NCBI GenBank assembly: GCA_963682025.1
Contig: OY821521.1
Span: 54,024,408-54,088,407, forward strand
DNA: 64,000 nt
Direction of reading: 5' to 3'
DNA from: Cordilura impudica
Lineage: Eukaryota; Arthropoda; Insecta; Diptera; Scathophagidae
Below are positions 34,490 to 44,623 of this stretch, one piece after another. Position 1 is the first letter of the stretch; each line of letters starts with the position of its first letter. The notes below the pieces were generated by a model. It did not search any database and was not told the origin of the DNA. It worked only from the letters and a program-made list of their open reading frames with translations. Position numbers and translations under genes: made by a program.

Positions 34490-35520
34490 TTACACTGGAC
34501 TACAAATTAAAAAAAAAAATAACTGCCGAAACGAAGCATGTTTTTCAACTAATCAGGGTGCGCTGAATTCGAATCTGGCATAAAAATTTGGCTATCACGT
34601 TTGTTAATATTTTTATCGCATGCTGGCAATACTGTAAAATAGTCAATACTGACACTACAATTTCACAATTATTAATTTGACAGAAGCTTACATTCATTAT
34701 AAAACTTCATGTCAGGAAGATGGTGTGTTACTGATTCAAGCTATTTTTGCTTTGTGTGAGGTGAATATTTGGTTGGAAAAAAAGAATATGCAGTATCAGA
34801 ATCATTAAAATATGCATATTTACATTATTTTGGTTTTGCTATCAGAAACTTGGACAAGCCGTGGACACCGACAATGTTTTGCAATAGTTGCAGAACCGTT
34901 TTATACAAGTGGTCAAATAGCAAGAAGATCTATTTCGATTTTTCAATTCCAGTACTTTGGAGAGAATCAAGTAACCACCAAACCGATTGTTATTTCTGTT
35001 TAACAAAAGTTGCTGGATTCAATATGAAAAATCGAAAAAATATTACTAACGCGAATGTCCCATCGGTTTCCAAACCAGTTCAACGTCCGCCAAATGATCC
35101 ATTACCAGTCATTTCGAGTGCTGCGAGCAGTGAGTTCGAAACGACGAACATGGGGAGCGTGCACACCAAGATTTAATGAAAATTGAAATAAATTATCAAG
35201 GATTTTGGGACAAAAGCATGCTGGGAGACTATTGCTGGACTCTAATACGTGAAACCGAACCAACAAAATACAAATGACATTCAAATAACGCCATTCACTT
35301 TTGATAATTCATTGATTTTTAAATTAAATAATAATTTTTTATGTAAAAAACGAATAAAAACATTTTTTTTTTGTATCTCGAAAACCTAACATGATAGAGA
35401 AAAACCAATTACAGATTCCAATTCAGTGCACCAAATTACCCTAGGAAAGATATATGGGTGCTCCAGTCCAAAACCTTGTTGGCTGGTGTTATCTACGACG
35501 GGTTTAACAACTTTTTCTTT
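34490..35520 (+). mobile_element. Probable transposon with long inverted ends and a gene fragment
   Basis: Left GGGTGCGCTGAATTCGAATC (about 34556) matches, inverted, the right-hand block that reads TGGTGCACTGAATTGGAATC when reverse complemented (near 35410-35440). The spacing suggests imperfect long inverted ends around the frame at 34769-35176. The left end also contains ACTGCCGAAACGAAGC, similar to ACTGCCGAAGCCAAAT at 52391 beside the long-TIR element. The boundaries are approximate. Confidence 0.45.
34769..35176 (+). CDS. N-terminal fragment of an unassigned, probably transposon-borne protein (135 aa)
   Basis: I do not recognise a characterised function. The frame reads SLKYAYLHYFGFAIRNLDKP, then W-x-P-x-x-F-C-x-x-C. 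It continues with VLWRESSNHQTDCYFCLTKV and AGFNMKNRKNITNANVPSV. Cys-x2-Cys followed by His-x3-Asp-Cys-x2-Cys suggests a zinc-binding N-terminal domain. From memory this arrangement recurs at the N-terminus of long uncharacterised, repetitive proteins in arthropod and cnidarian genomes; I could not check this. The frame ends after about 135 codons, where the family seems to continue, so it is likely truncated. It lies between imperfect inverted ends. Confidence 0.5.
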   Translation: MVGKKEYAVSESLKYAYLHYFGFAIRNLDKPWTPTMFCNSCRTVLYKWSNSKKIYFDFSIPVLWRESSNHQTDCYFCLTKVAGFNMKNRKNITNANVPSVSKPVQRPPNDPLPVISSAASSEFETTNMGSVHTKI

Positions 35521-35537
35521 CTCTTCAAAACTTAGAA

Positions 35538-36355
35538 TTTTTATACCCTATACCACTATGTGGTTTGGGTATAATGACTTTGTGCTGCTGTTTGTAACTA
35601 CCAAAAACATTTGACCTAGACCCATCTTTTATTATACCGATCGAATCAGAATCACTATCTGATCACTATCTGATTCGATTTAACGATGTCCGTCCGTCCG
35701 TCCGTCCGTCCGTCCGTCTGTGTGTCCATGTAAACCTTGTAATCAAACTGCAGGTCGCAAATATGATGAAATTTGGTACATAATCTTATATCGGCCATAG
35801 GATGAACGCTATTGAAATTGGTGAATATCGGTCCATGTTCAGACCTAGCCCCCATACAAATGACCCCTATGAAATCGACATAAATTGACATAAAATCCAA
35901 ATTATCATATAGATCTTACTCAAATTGGGTTTGTATACGTTTATTACATCCATTAATGAGTAGTCCAAAAATTATCCCTATGGGACAACCCTTACTCATA
36001 GGCCCCATGTAGAGCTGCTTCCCGATCTGCACTTAAATCTATCAAAAAACAAAAATATTGCACTGATTCTTTTCAAATTTTGTTTGTATATATTTTTGCA
36101 AAATACAAGAGACCTTACCAAACATGATCAGGATCGGTCCAATTTTAGGCCTAGTGCCCATATAGATATAGCATCCGATATGAACTTTTTTTTTCATATC
36201 TGCAGCCAAAAAAATTAAAAAAATTCCACTCAAATTTGGTTTATCTTATTTTCTATGTCCAGTTAGTTTGGCCTTAGAGATAAGGTCTCTAAACGCATGG
36301 TATAGGGTATCGTATAGTCGGTCTAGACCGACTATAATTTTCTTACTTGTTTTAA
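35538..36355 (-). repeat. Long mini-me-like repeat, copy 7 (full length)
   Basis: Complete, inverted. Left hairpin TATACCACTATGTGGTTTGG, a GTCCGTCCGTCCGTCCGTCC tract at about 35690 and right palindrome GTCGGTCTAGACCGACTA followed by TTTTCTTACTTGT. It is a good reference copy. Confidence 0.85.
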
Positions 36356-36841
36356 TTGAAATACCCCTTATTGAGCAATATTTTTTTTTTTTAAATTATT
36401 AATCTCTAAATTTTTGGGGCATTGTCTTCTCTTATTGAAAAACTCTAGAGCCGATTCCTCTTCTCATAGAAAATAATTGACTTTTAAATTTTATTCTTCA
36501 AAAAAGTTTGCAAAGCATCATTCGAAAGGTCGCAAAATGTTACCCTCGTTAGTTGGTTTTTTACGTTTTATTAGAAGGGTGCAAATATTGATACTTTTTT
36601 TTCCAAGATTTAAAATATTTTCACTTGATATTGTTTGAAAAGGGCAATATTACAATATTTGCTTGCCAAAGTAAACCTTTTAGACCTATCCAGCGATGCC
36701 TAATACAGATTTTCCTTTATTTTAAAAAATGGAAAAGAAATTTTTCAAAAAAAAATTTAAAAAAAAAATTATAGAAAACAAAAACACTAACAATTTATCT
36801 ATTCCTGCAATTGTTGCCTTAATCTACATAAGTATGTACAG
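36356..36841. other. AT-rich unassigned DNA
   Basis: No supported feature. A lysine-rich frame at 36729 reflects poly-A composition. Confidence 0.35.
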
Positions 36842-37222
36842 ACGTGTTCGAAAAATAAAAAAGAACAGGCGCAGTGAAAAACAGATCGTTCTAAGAAGTT
36901 TGAAGAATAAGATTTAAATATATCGCTTTCATAAATTTTATTGTTCAAATTATAAAAATACAACTAATTTTGGTTCAACTTGTATATTATTTTTTGTGCT
37001 GGCAATAATTGCTCTGTTCGTTTACTTTCCCAGTAAAAACCAAAATTTCAGAGAGTAAGAAAAATTAGTTCTCAAAAACATAAATATCCCAAATAGTAAA
37101 CGAAAAGCAATTTGTTAGAATTTGCAAGTTCATAGAACAGCTGATTGTAAACACATTTGAAAGTGTAGAAGAAGTGAAACTCTTTGTAGTATTTTTGCTT
37201 TATTTATCACAAAACTCAATTA

Positions 37223-37310
37223 TATGTTTTTCAAACATAAATATGTTTTTCAAACATAAATATGTTTTTCAAACATAAATATGTTTTTCAAACATAAATA
37301 TGTTTTTCTT
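37223..37310. repeat. 19-base tandem repeat, about 4.5 units
   Basis: Unit TATGTTTTTCAAACATAAA, identical between copies and itself imperfectly palindromic. Confidence 0.9.
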
Positions 37311-37431
37311 GCTTGCTAATTCTTCAAAAAATGAACTGTCACTTTACGCTCTCTTTTGTTCTCTTTTACTGGGTTTTTGAAGTAAACGAACAGGATCCAG
37401 TAAATTTTGTGATAATTTGTACAAATTGATA

Positions 37432-37434
<3 letters not shown>

Positions 37435-37477
<43 letters not shown>
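37435..37477. repeat. Poly-T run of about 43 bases
   Basis: Uninterrupted T run in the loop of a 13-base stem inside the MITE. The length may be affected by sequencing or assembly. Confidence 0.85.
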
Positions 37478-37483
<6 letters not shown>

Positions 37484-37678
37484 TATCACGTAAACGAACA
37501 GAGCTAATGTTGAGCTAAGTACAAAATCAGCTGTTCGAAAAAATAGGACAAATCATTTAGACCGCACTTGCCATGCGTAAGGGGATTCCAAAGTCTTAGT
37601 GAAAATATAATTGCTGTGTAATCGTTTTTTGTGCAGAATAGTGACTAATTTTTGTAAAAATTCTTCGAAATAGAAAGA

Positions 37679-38575
37679 AGCAAGTATTGCTCTATCGAAC
37701 AACGGAAGTTACTAAAAAAAAAAATTGCTCAGCGAAGGCAACACGTTTGCTTTCATAATTGGACTTCTTGGCGTTTTCAACGGAATGATAACAAATGCAC
37801 GGAACTGGTCACCAAAGATCAAAAGTCGGGGTAGGCGTAGGAAAACCAGTAAAAGGCAGGACAATGCGATCACACTGATCGGTAAAAAGCACCCCTTTAT
37901 AACGACTACACAGATTAGAAACGAATAAGACCTACCAGGTGCTACAATAAAAAATCGGTTGGTTGCAGTCAATCTTTCAGCAAGAAATCCCAGAAAAGTA
38001 TCTTTGTTGAAAAAAATTCATCTAAAGAAGAGACTTCAGTTTGCAAGAAAGTTTTTCAGTGGACCTAACACTGTAGTCCAATTCGACCACGGCAGAGATA
38101 AACAGTACCTTAGACTCCCTTCTAACAACAATTCATCGAAAATTTCATCACAAAAACAAATGAGCATGGCGGTCTCAGGTTCATGCTTTGGTGGTGATTT
38201 GGGTGGAACGGCATTGGACCTATAGCTCAAATCGCAATATTTTGGAAGCCATAATATTGCCTTACACTGAAGAGGACATTCCGTTGCGATGGGTCTTCCA
38301 GCAAGACAACGGCCTCAAAGAAAGCGCAGCGGTGGTCCACGATCATACTATCCATATTATGGATCGGCCGTCACAATCGCCGTACCTTAATTCAACAGAA
38401 CATATTTGAATGGATGTTAAGAAAGGCCCAAAAATATGGAAAAACTTGACATGCAGCGAAGAATACATGGGAAAATGTTGCACATTCCAGATGTCGCACT
38501 TTGCTGGCTTCTATGAAGTCCGTTGTAACGAAGTCATCAAAAATCGTGGAGGAGCTACTTCATATTGATTATTTA
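37679..38575 (+). pseudogene. Tc1-like transposase of element B, frameshifted
   Basis: In order: SEGNTFAFIIGLLGVFNGM, then SPKIKSRGRRRKTSKR (the basic hook) and HPFITTTQIRNE. Then come VNLSARNPRKVSLLKKIHLK and KRLQFARKFF (second DNA-binding half), QYLRLPSN (catalytic region), IPLRWVFQQDNGLKESAAVV (second Asp) and DRPSQSPYLNSTEHI. The last equals the Tc1 SPDLNPIEH motif, with the Asp changed to Tyr and the catalytic Glu kept. Frameshifts occur near 37930, 38130 and 38225, and a stop falls after EHI. It is better preserved than the copy in element A. Confidence 0.85.
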
Positions 38576-38823
38576 TGACCAAATAAATCTAATAAAAAAT
38601 TTAATAAACATTAAAATTGAAAAGTAATACATGTTGCCACTTTGTTCTTATATTTTCGAACAGCTGATTTTGTATTTAGTTCAACATTATTGCCAGCACA
38701 AAAAAAAATTAGCTGAGTTTGACCACAATAGTTTGTATTATTAAAAAGGTATGCGTACAATAAAATTAGTAGAAAGTAATATTAATAAACTTGATTGTTA
38801 TTTCGACCTTTTTGTTGTAATTG

Positions 38824-38889
38824 TTAGATAAAAATAGTTAAGCTTGAGGAAGTTAAGCAATGGCCTCAAGCTTAACTATTTTTATCTAA
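38824..38889. repeat. Perfect hairpin, 26-bp stem and 14-base loop
   Basis: The left arm (38824-38849) is TTAGATAAAAATAGTTAAGC plus TTGAGG, and the right arm (38864-38889) is its exact complement. The surrounding insert is bounded by TAGAAAGTAATATT on both sides (38770 and 38894), which looks like a target duplication or a template-switch product. Confidence 0.9.
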
Positions 38890-38996
38890 AAATTAGAAAG
38901 TAATATTTCTAAAACTTAGTCTCAAAACTTGTTGGAACGATTTCTATTTGCACTTCGCCTGTTCTTATTATTTCGAACTTTTCTGTATATACAGTT

Positions 38997-39379
38997 ATGG
39001 ACTTTTTCTGTATATTTAGGACTTTCATTATACTTATAAATTTGACACATTCTCAGAGTTCACCTTAGAAGGTAAATGGTTTATTTTTTAAATCAAAATT
39101 TAAATAGAGATAAATAAATAAAATATTTAACAGAATTTCATGAAATATACAAATTATTTTTTTTTAGCAAAAACAAATCATTTAAAAATGGTATAACAAA
39201 TAAATAAAAAACAAGTTAAAAGAGTGGACCTTTATCAATAATAAAAAAAAATATACAAAACTGCAAAAGGTATCTCAAAGGTACTTGATTTATAATAACG
39301 AAAACCGTTTTTAAAAACAAAAACAAATAACTAGAAACAACTCAACTTCTTACAAAAGTTATCCTACTCCAGAATAACA
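38997..39379. other. AT-rich DNA upstream of Galphao
   Basis: No element or ORF recognised; poly-A rich. It could include promoter sequence. Confidence 0.35.
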
Positions 39380-39570
39380 TCTTTTATTTGGATGTTAATT
39401 TTGTTTGTTTTTTTGATAACAACGTCCATCATCATTGTGCACCCTCGTCGTGTTTGTGCTGTTTAAATTTTTGTCCTCCTTTATTATTTTTCTTGTGTGT
39501 CACGGTGTTCGGCCAATTGTGGCCGATATAAACGACCTTCAAAACGTTTTGTGTCGAAGCAATACGCACC
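39380..39570 (+). promoter_or_regulatory. Probable 5' UTR / promoter-proximal region of Galphao
   Basis: The roughly 190 bases before the Galphao ATG are less AT-rich than the flanks and show no transposon similarity that I can see. They should hold the 5' UTR and perhaps a transcription start. A TATA-like GATATAAAC lies about 45 bases before the ATG, but that is too close for a normal promoter and may be chance. A weak acceptor-like CTACTCCAG lies near 39370, so an upstream non-coding exon is also possible. The transcription start cannot be placed from sequence alone. Confidence 0.4.
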
Positions 39571-39688
39571 ATGGGCTGCGCACAGAGTGCTGAGGAGAGG
39601 GCCGCAGCCGCCAGAAGTCGTTTGATTGAACGTAATCTAAAAGAAGATGGTATACAAGCAGCAAAGGATATTAAACTTCTACTGCTCG
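39571..39688 (+). CDS. Galphao: G protein alpha-o subunit, first coding exon (partial gene)
   Basis: This exon encodes the first 39 residues, plus one base of the next codon, of a heterotrimeric G protein alpha subunit. It begins [18 protein letters not shown] and ends DIKLLLL, running into the P-loop, whose remainder must lie on the next exon. Gly2 with Ser6 fits an N-myristoylation site and Cys3 a palmitoylation site, so the product would sit at the inner plasma membrane and relay GPCR signals. The residues between ([17 protein letters not shown]) match the fly Go class, not Gi, Gs or Gq, which differ here. The ATG has A at -3 and G at +4. The exon ends G|GTGAGT, a phase-1 splice donor, at 39689. 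Fly Galphao is known to use alternative first exons; this looks like the MGCAQS form. I saw neither the other first exon nor the P-loop exon, so the intron should run past 64000. Codon use is less AT-rich than the surroundings, as expected of a conserved gene. Confidence 0.93.
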
Positions 39689-39959
39689 GTGAGTTTTGGT
39701 TGTGCTCTTTATATCTAAATATGTAATTTGTTTGTGTGATGGGTTGATTCTATCTACAATAAAGTGTGGGTGGATAAACGAAAAAAAAAAATAATAAATC
39801 ATTTTTAAACTACTGACTGATATGGATATTTTTAGGATTATGTTAAAGGATAATTAGAGAATATTATTTATAAACACGTTTATGAATTTTTTTAAAGCTG
39901 GAATGTACTAAGTTGACTTAATGTCTATTTGTTATTATTTTTCAATTATAAAAATCTGA

Positions 39960-40222
39960 AATATATATGCTTAGAATATAGAAAATAATTTAAAATTTAG
40001 AACAATTTTTTTTTATAGAAGAGTTGTCAGATTTTGAGCAACTAGTTCTATTGAAAATTATTTTAGACTCTTTAAAACTTTTTCTATTGAAATGTTGTGA
40101 TAGTCGGCGTGTTTTTTTTTGCAAAATTTTTCATAGTCTCAGTAACTTTTTTTTATTGAAAAGTTGTCAGACTTTGAATTAAATTTTCTATGTAAAAAAA
40201 AAATGAAATAGTTTCTAAGTCA
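39960..40222 (+). repeat. Degenerate minisatellite of the intron (first patch)
   Basis: Loose units of the form GAAAAGTTGTCAGACTTTGA and CTATTGAAAATTATTTTAGA, akin to the 35-base palindromic repeat at 54.8-55.9 kb. It resumes at about 40611-40740 after an inserted MITE. Confidence 0.5.
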
Positions 40223-40610
40223 CAGTTCACACAAGGCAATTTTTGTTGCGCAACTTTTTTTCAATTCTCTTTTAAAGTTGCCTTAATGTTCACACAGAGA
40301 AATTTATTGCCGCAACTTTTCGTTTTCTTTTGCTTCCAAATTCTTACATTTTGACAGTTCATTTTATTTAGTTTATGTAAAAAGAATTTATTATTGGTTC
40401 AAAGTGAAAAATCTATTTGTGTGATAAAATGGAAGTCAAAGAAAAAATTAAATAATAAAAAAAAAATAAATAATAATAAAATAAATGAAATAATAATAAT
40501 AATTTTTCACAGCGAAGCAAAGAATGAAAAGAAATGTCAAATAATATCCTGCAGCTAACTTCGTGTTTATAACTACGAATTGCCCAACAAAAATTGCCTT
40601 GTGTGAACTG
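40223..40610. mobile_element. MITE with a 26-base perfect TIR
   Basis: The left end is CAGTTCACACAAGGCAATTT followed by TTGTTG, and the right end (40585-40610) is the exact inverse. It sits inside the degenerate minisatellite. Target duplication is not clear. The interior is AT-rich and non-coding. Confidence 0.75.
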
Positions 40611-40754
40611 GGATTATAAGCTTTTTTTTATTGAATAGAAGTTAGACTCTGAACAATATTTTTTTAAAAAATTTTTGTCGGTCTCTGAACAACATTTTCT
40701 AATGAAAAGTTGTCGTATTTTACAAAATTTTTAGATATTTATAATATTAATAGG

Positions 40755-41090
40755 CTAGGCGATTTCTTGTGACCGATGTTTTGTTCTACCGTTTTAACCC
40801 GATTTTGACCAAACGTTTATTATTTGAAAGGTATTTCTTTTTTGCCGTTTTGCAGATTTACAGATTTTTAAATTTTTTCCTTTATTTTGAGTAAATTGCA
40901 TTTAAAGTTGCTACTAACACATACATAAAATTACACATATCCTATGTGTGTTTTATTATATTTGTTAATGAGATTGTTATCTTCATTCACAATAATAATA
41001 AACCATAATAGGGTTGGTTTGTGAATCGGCTAAGTTGAAAAAAAGCTACCTAGAAATTGCACTCGAATTTCGAGCGCTGGAATCTGCTAG
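40755..41090 (+). mobile_element. Helitron-like fragment 4 (3' part)
   Basis: It shares AGGCGATTT-TTGTGACC and the GAAAGGTATTTCTTTTT block with element 1, and ends with the palindrome CTCGAATTTCGAG then CTGGAATCTGCTAG, followed by T. The 5' half is missing. Confidence 0.65.
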
Positions 41091-41154
41091 TAATAATTGT
41101 TAGTTTCAGAAATATTTGTTTGCGCAACATTATTTCTATAGTCTACTGGGTGGT

Positions 41155-41705
41155 CCCTCTAGTGTTTCCATTCGGAACTACTGGTTAGTTTGAGTATGAC
41201 AACACCAATGTCAGCTGTGTTATGACAAGAAGTTAGTTAGTATAATATAAGCGGTTTACGAAATGAGTAGATTTACGCTTCAAGAACATTGGGAAATATT
41301 AAAAACTTCTACCGAAAGTGCAAGAAAATTATGTGCAAAATTCGGTAAAAGAGAAGCGCCTTCCAGGCAATATGTCGATAATTTTGTGAAACGTGTGGCT
41401 CATTATTGGACAAAACATAAATTTTCGTGCTCGTACAGTGCGGACAAACGAAAATATTGCACTTGTTGCCAGAGTGCGCAAGAACAGCCAAGCACCTCAA
41501 GTCGCCATCGTTCTCTGGAATTGAACATATCACGCACTTCGTTGATACGGATTTTGCATAAGGATCCCGGTATGAAGCCATACAAAATTCAATTAGTGCA
41601 GGAGCTTATGCCGCACGACCATCCGCAACATTTACCGTTTTCTAATTACGGAATGCGTGGAGGAACTTTAGCCTTTAATTGTTGCTACAAAACGTAAATA
41701 TCGAC
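41155..41705 (+). mobile_element. Mariner-type internal deletion derivative
   Basis: It probably starts near CTACTGGGTGGTCCCTCTAG (41149), a mariner-like left end. The right end lies soon after the C-terminal codons, but its TIR was not matched by eye. It contains a frame in which transposase N- and C-termini are joined by deletion. Confidence 0.5.
41263..41697 (+). pseudogene. Mariner-family transposase with catalytic domain deleted (144 aa frame)
   Basis: It starts MSRFTLQEHWEILKT, a typical N-terminus of the mariner group close to rosa. Then come the first HTH (APSRQYVDNFVKRV) and second HTH (SLELNISRTSLIRILHKDPG), then MKPYKIQLVQELMPHDHPQ. After LPFSNY the frame jumps to MRGGTLAFNCCYKT, equivalent to the extreme C-terminus ARGGHAKEIDFH of the rosa transposase at 24.9 kb. 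All three catalytic Asp residues are lost. A second region (about 41385-41480) is frameshifted relative to family expectation. If translated, it would be a DNA-binding-only protein. Confidence 0.65.
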
Positions 41706-42225
41706 TGATAATAAAAAAAGTTATGGAGGGTTTAAAATATATTTAAATTTTTAGTTAAATTTTAGTACAAACGTGAAGTGTTAAAAGGTTAAAAAAGGTT
41801 TTTTTTTTTTATATAAGGTCTTATTTTTTCAGCCAATTTTACAACTAATACTTTTAAAATATAAAATAAGTTAAATTTTGTCAGAAAATACCAAACTTTG
41901 GCCCCCGTAAACTTTTTAGTCCTAATGTTTACAAGGGCCAAATGATAGCTTTTTTTAAAGAGCCCGAGTTACAATATAATTTATTAAGCAGCCAACGTAA
42001 AAGATAGAGAAGTTTCAATGAAAAAGTCGTATGTTTTTACTGTAGTTAAAAATTTTGTTATTGTCTTTTTAAATATTTCTATATCAATTTTTATTGTAAA
42101 TTTATAAAATACATAAATTTTTAAATCAAGAAAAATTTTTAACTATATAAAAAAGAGTATAACTTATCGTTAGTGTACTGAAAAACTACTTTAAATCAAA
42201 CAATTTTAGTAAATATTTCTTCTAA
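41706..42225. other. AT-rich unassigned DNA
   Basis: No supported feature. Confidence 0.3.
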
Positions 42226-42420
42226 ATAGCCTAGATTTTCATCTTCTAGAAGTTGTTTAGCTTCTTCGTCTAATTCAATAGAGGTAGTTTTCCATTTTTG
42301 TCGAATGTTGGACATGTATGGATCTAAAGTGCACAATAAAATAGTGATAAGGTACAACATCTGGACATTTTTCTTGTGTTGTTCTTGCAGGTTACAATTC
42401 TAAAAAGAAATAGTTGCTCA
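42226..42420 (-). pseudogene. C-terminal relic of an unassigned repetitive protein family (copy 1)
   Basis: The minus-strand translation gives LQEQHKKNVQMLYLITILLC, then TLDPYMSNIRQKW, and further on SIELDEEAKQLLEDE. The order of motifs parallels the better-preserved frame at 44146-44469 (SDPFISSTRNQRKVEHRDLDE). No function is known to me. It is probably transposon-borne. Confidence 0.5.
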
Positions 42421-42837
42421 GTATGTGCAAAATTATATCGTCTATATCTTTTTGTTGAAAACAAATATCAGCGAGATCTCTCTAACAGTACTGAGCCATT
42501 GTTCAAACTGTAATGAATAATAATTGTGGAAACATTATTATAAATACTCTTTGTTGCAATTATGTAAAATACAATTTTTTTTTTATCTAAACTATATAAC
42601 TAAAGTTCTGACTATTAATGTTTTTGAAAAATACCTATGTAAATGTACCTGTCAAAATAAAAAAGATTTTACCCATTAATATAATTTAACAATTAAGCGC
42701 ACTGTATCAACCCTTATTTATATTTATTGTATATAACAAGTCGTGTCAACTCTACCGTTTCCTTTTTCTGTCAGTATAAAAAACAAACAAACTTACGAAA
42801 AAACAAATACACTGGTAGGACCAACTTCTGTTTTCAT

Positions 42838-42990
42838 AACACACAGACGGCAGACGGACATCGTTAAATCGACTCAGAAAGTGACTTTGAGTCGATCCGT
42901 ATAATAAAAGATGGGTATGATTCTAAAATATTTTTTGTAGTTACAAACATCAGAGCAAACTCATTATACCCTAACCACATAGTGGAAAAC
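42838..42990 (+). repeat. Long mini-me-like repeat, copy 8 (3' fragment)
   Basis: Runs from ACACACAGACGGCAGACGGA to CTAACCACATAGTGG. Confidence 0.7.
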
Positions 42991-44145
42991 TTTTGTATTA
43001 ATAAATTTTGCACAAAATATCTGACCTTGGGTCAGAAGAATTGTTCTGGTTCGCACGGGCAGAAACTGGCGGGCATACAATGGGGTATAGTAGCGTAAGG
43101 GAGGGTTTGGACTACAGAAGAGTGCAAGACTTTTTTGTTGGCTTTTGATCGGCAGGACTTATGCTTTATTAAGTAGGAGATTTTCGGGAAATTTGGACCA
43201 TTTAAAAAAATTTATTTTTAATTTCTAAACGACTCAGTGACTTTATATTTCTAACATAGCTTAGAAGTTACAAAATTGTACAAAATTTATTTTACTTTAA
43301 AATCTTTTAAAACAAAAAAGTTACAGTCATTTAAAAATTAGATTTACAAATAAACTTTTAATTTTAGCAAAATAATGAGTCCATTTTCGAAGACCCTGTA
43401 CGCTGTGATATAGTTGAAATGAGTCGCAATTTTTTGGCCCCCGATTTTCGCTGGTATTTACTTTCAACTGAATAACATAACTTTAAATTGGGTAACCATA
43501 AAAAAGTGATTTTTGGCCGCCTAATCAAAATGTGGTCCACAGTGCGCGCACAGTGGCTGAAAATCGGTTTTTATTGATCAAAATTTTGTTACTTTTGAAC
43601 CGATCACAATATTTTAGTAATTTTTTTTAGTTGAACTTGACTCAGTTTTAATTTCATTAAAACTTATTGAGTACTTTTTAAGGAATTCTATGGGTTTTTT
43701 ATTTTAGTTTTATTAATTAAAAAATGTAAATTTTGGATTTTAATAATAATTAAAAACATTTTTTGTAATAATGAAAATTTTGCTGTTATTACTGAAATAT
43801 TAAAAAAAAATTTATGTTACTTTTGCAAATTTGTTCACACTCAAAAAATATTTACACTTAAGAAAACGTTAGTAATATTATCTAAAAATCTTGCTTTTAC
43901 TACAGAAAAATTTATTATTTTTTTGCCGTCAAATTTGTTAATTTTAGCAAAATAAATTTGCTGAACATTAGCGCAATGATTCTGATTTTGATATGAAAAT
44001 AAAAGTTTTTATTTTTTGAATCTTTCTTATTTATTAAATCATTTCATACATATGTGGGTAAAACAAAATTTTTAAAAATTAAAACTGCAATACATTTTAA
44101 TAGCTTTTGTAACAATAATAATTTTTTATTAATTCTATGTTTTTC
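42991..44145. other. Unassigned, possibly part of a decayed element
   Basis: AT-rich sequence with a GC-richer island at 43020-43130 and at 43430-43580. No ORF and no inverted ends could be matched by eye. It may be non-coding flank of the element that carried the fragment at 44146-44469. Confidence 0.35.
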
Positions 44146-44469
44146 TTACTTAAATAACAATGAAGCGCAATTATAATTATTATTCATTTGATTCGAATAT
44201 TGATTGCAAATATTCCATATACTGACTGTGTTATTTCTGTTCTTTAGTAGTTTTTTGCCTTCTTCATCTAAATCCCGATGTTCCACTTTCCGTTGATTTC
44301 GAGTACTGGAGATGAACGGATCTGACGTTGCTAATAATATATTGAGAGTAAATAGATCACCATTTGTGGAATTTCGTGAAATTTTTCTAGTATTGTGCTC
44401 TCTATAAAATCTGTAAACCTTACTGCTTTTTTCCTGAGCTTCCTCTGATAAATCTCCAAGTGCCACCAA
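44146..44469 (-). pseudogene. C-terminal relic of the same unassigned family (copy 2, 107 aa frame)
   Basis: The frame reads GDLSEEAQEKSSKVYRFYRE, then HNTRKISRNSTNGDLFTLNI, then LLATSDPFISSTRNQRK. From memory, S-E-E-A-Q-E-x-R-N-K-x-x-x-x-R-E-x-x-T-R-K-x-S-R-x-x-T-x-x-D-L followed by L-L-x-x-S-D-P-x-I-S-S recurs in uncharacterised multi-copy insect proteins; I could not check this. Here it is 107 codons with no clear upstream part, so it is a fragment. Confidence 0.5.
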
Positions 44470-44623
44470 ATGATATTTAATGCCATCTTGACATCATGAC
44501 ATTGCTAGGTAAAATAAAAAGGTATAAAAAGGTATAATAATAAAAAACCAGGTTACAAATGAATTACATCCTCTGAATTACGTTCTTACTTACAAATATA
44601 AAAAAAGGGTGATGTATTTTGTA

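Larger units (their letters stand above)
37010..37504. mobile_element. MITE with 15-base TIR, TAAT target duplication and a 43-base poly-T
   Basis: TIR GCTCTGTTCGTTTAC with its exact inverse at 37490-37504. TAAT lies on both sides (37006-37009 and 37505-37508). The intact target is seen in the other terminal repeat of the same Tc1-like element (38675-38700), which confirms the duplication. Inside are a 19-base tandem repeat (37223-37310) and a stem GTGATAATTTGTA/TACAAATTATCAC around the poly-T. Confidence 0.75.
36842..38996 (+). mobile_element. Tc1-like element B, long terminal inverted repeats, with an inserted MITE
   Basis: Left end ACGTGTTCGAAAAATAAAAA, right end with CTGTTCTTATTATTTCGAA inverted. 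Similarity between the two ends extends over about 170 bases (for example GTGCTGGCAATAAT on both sides), as in long-TIR Tc1 groups such as Minos. A MITE at 37010-37504 splits the left repeat. A hairpin-containing insertion lies in the right repeat at 38770-38905. The transposase runs on the plus strand. Confidence 0.78.
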
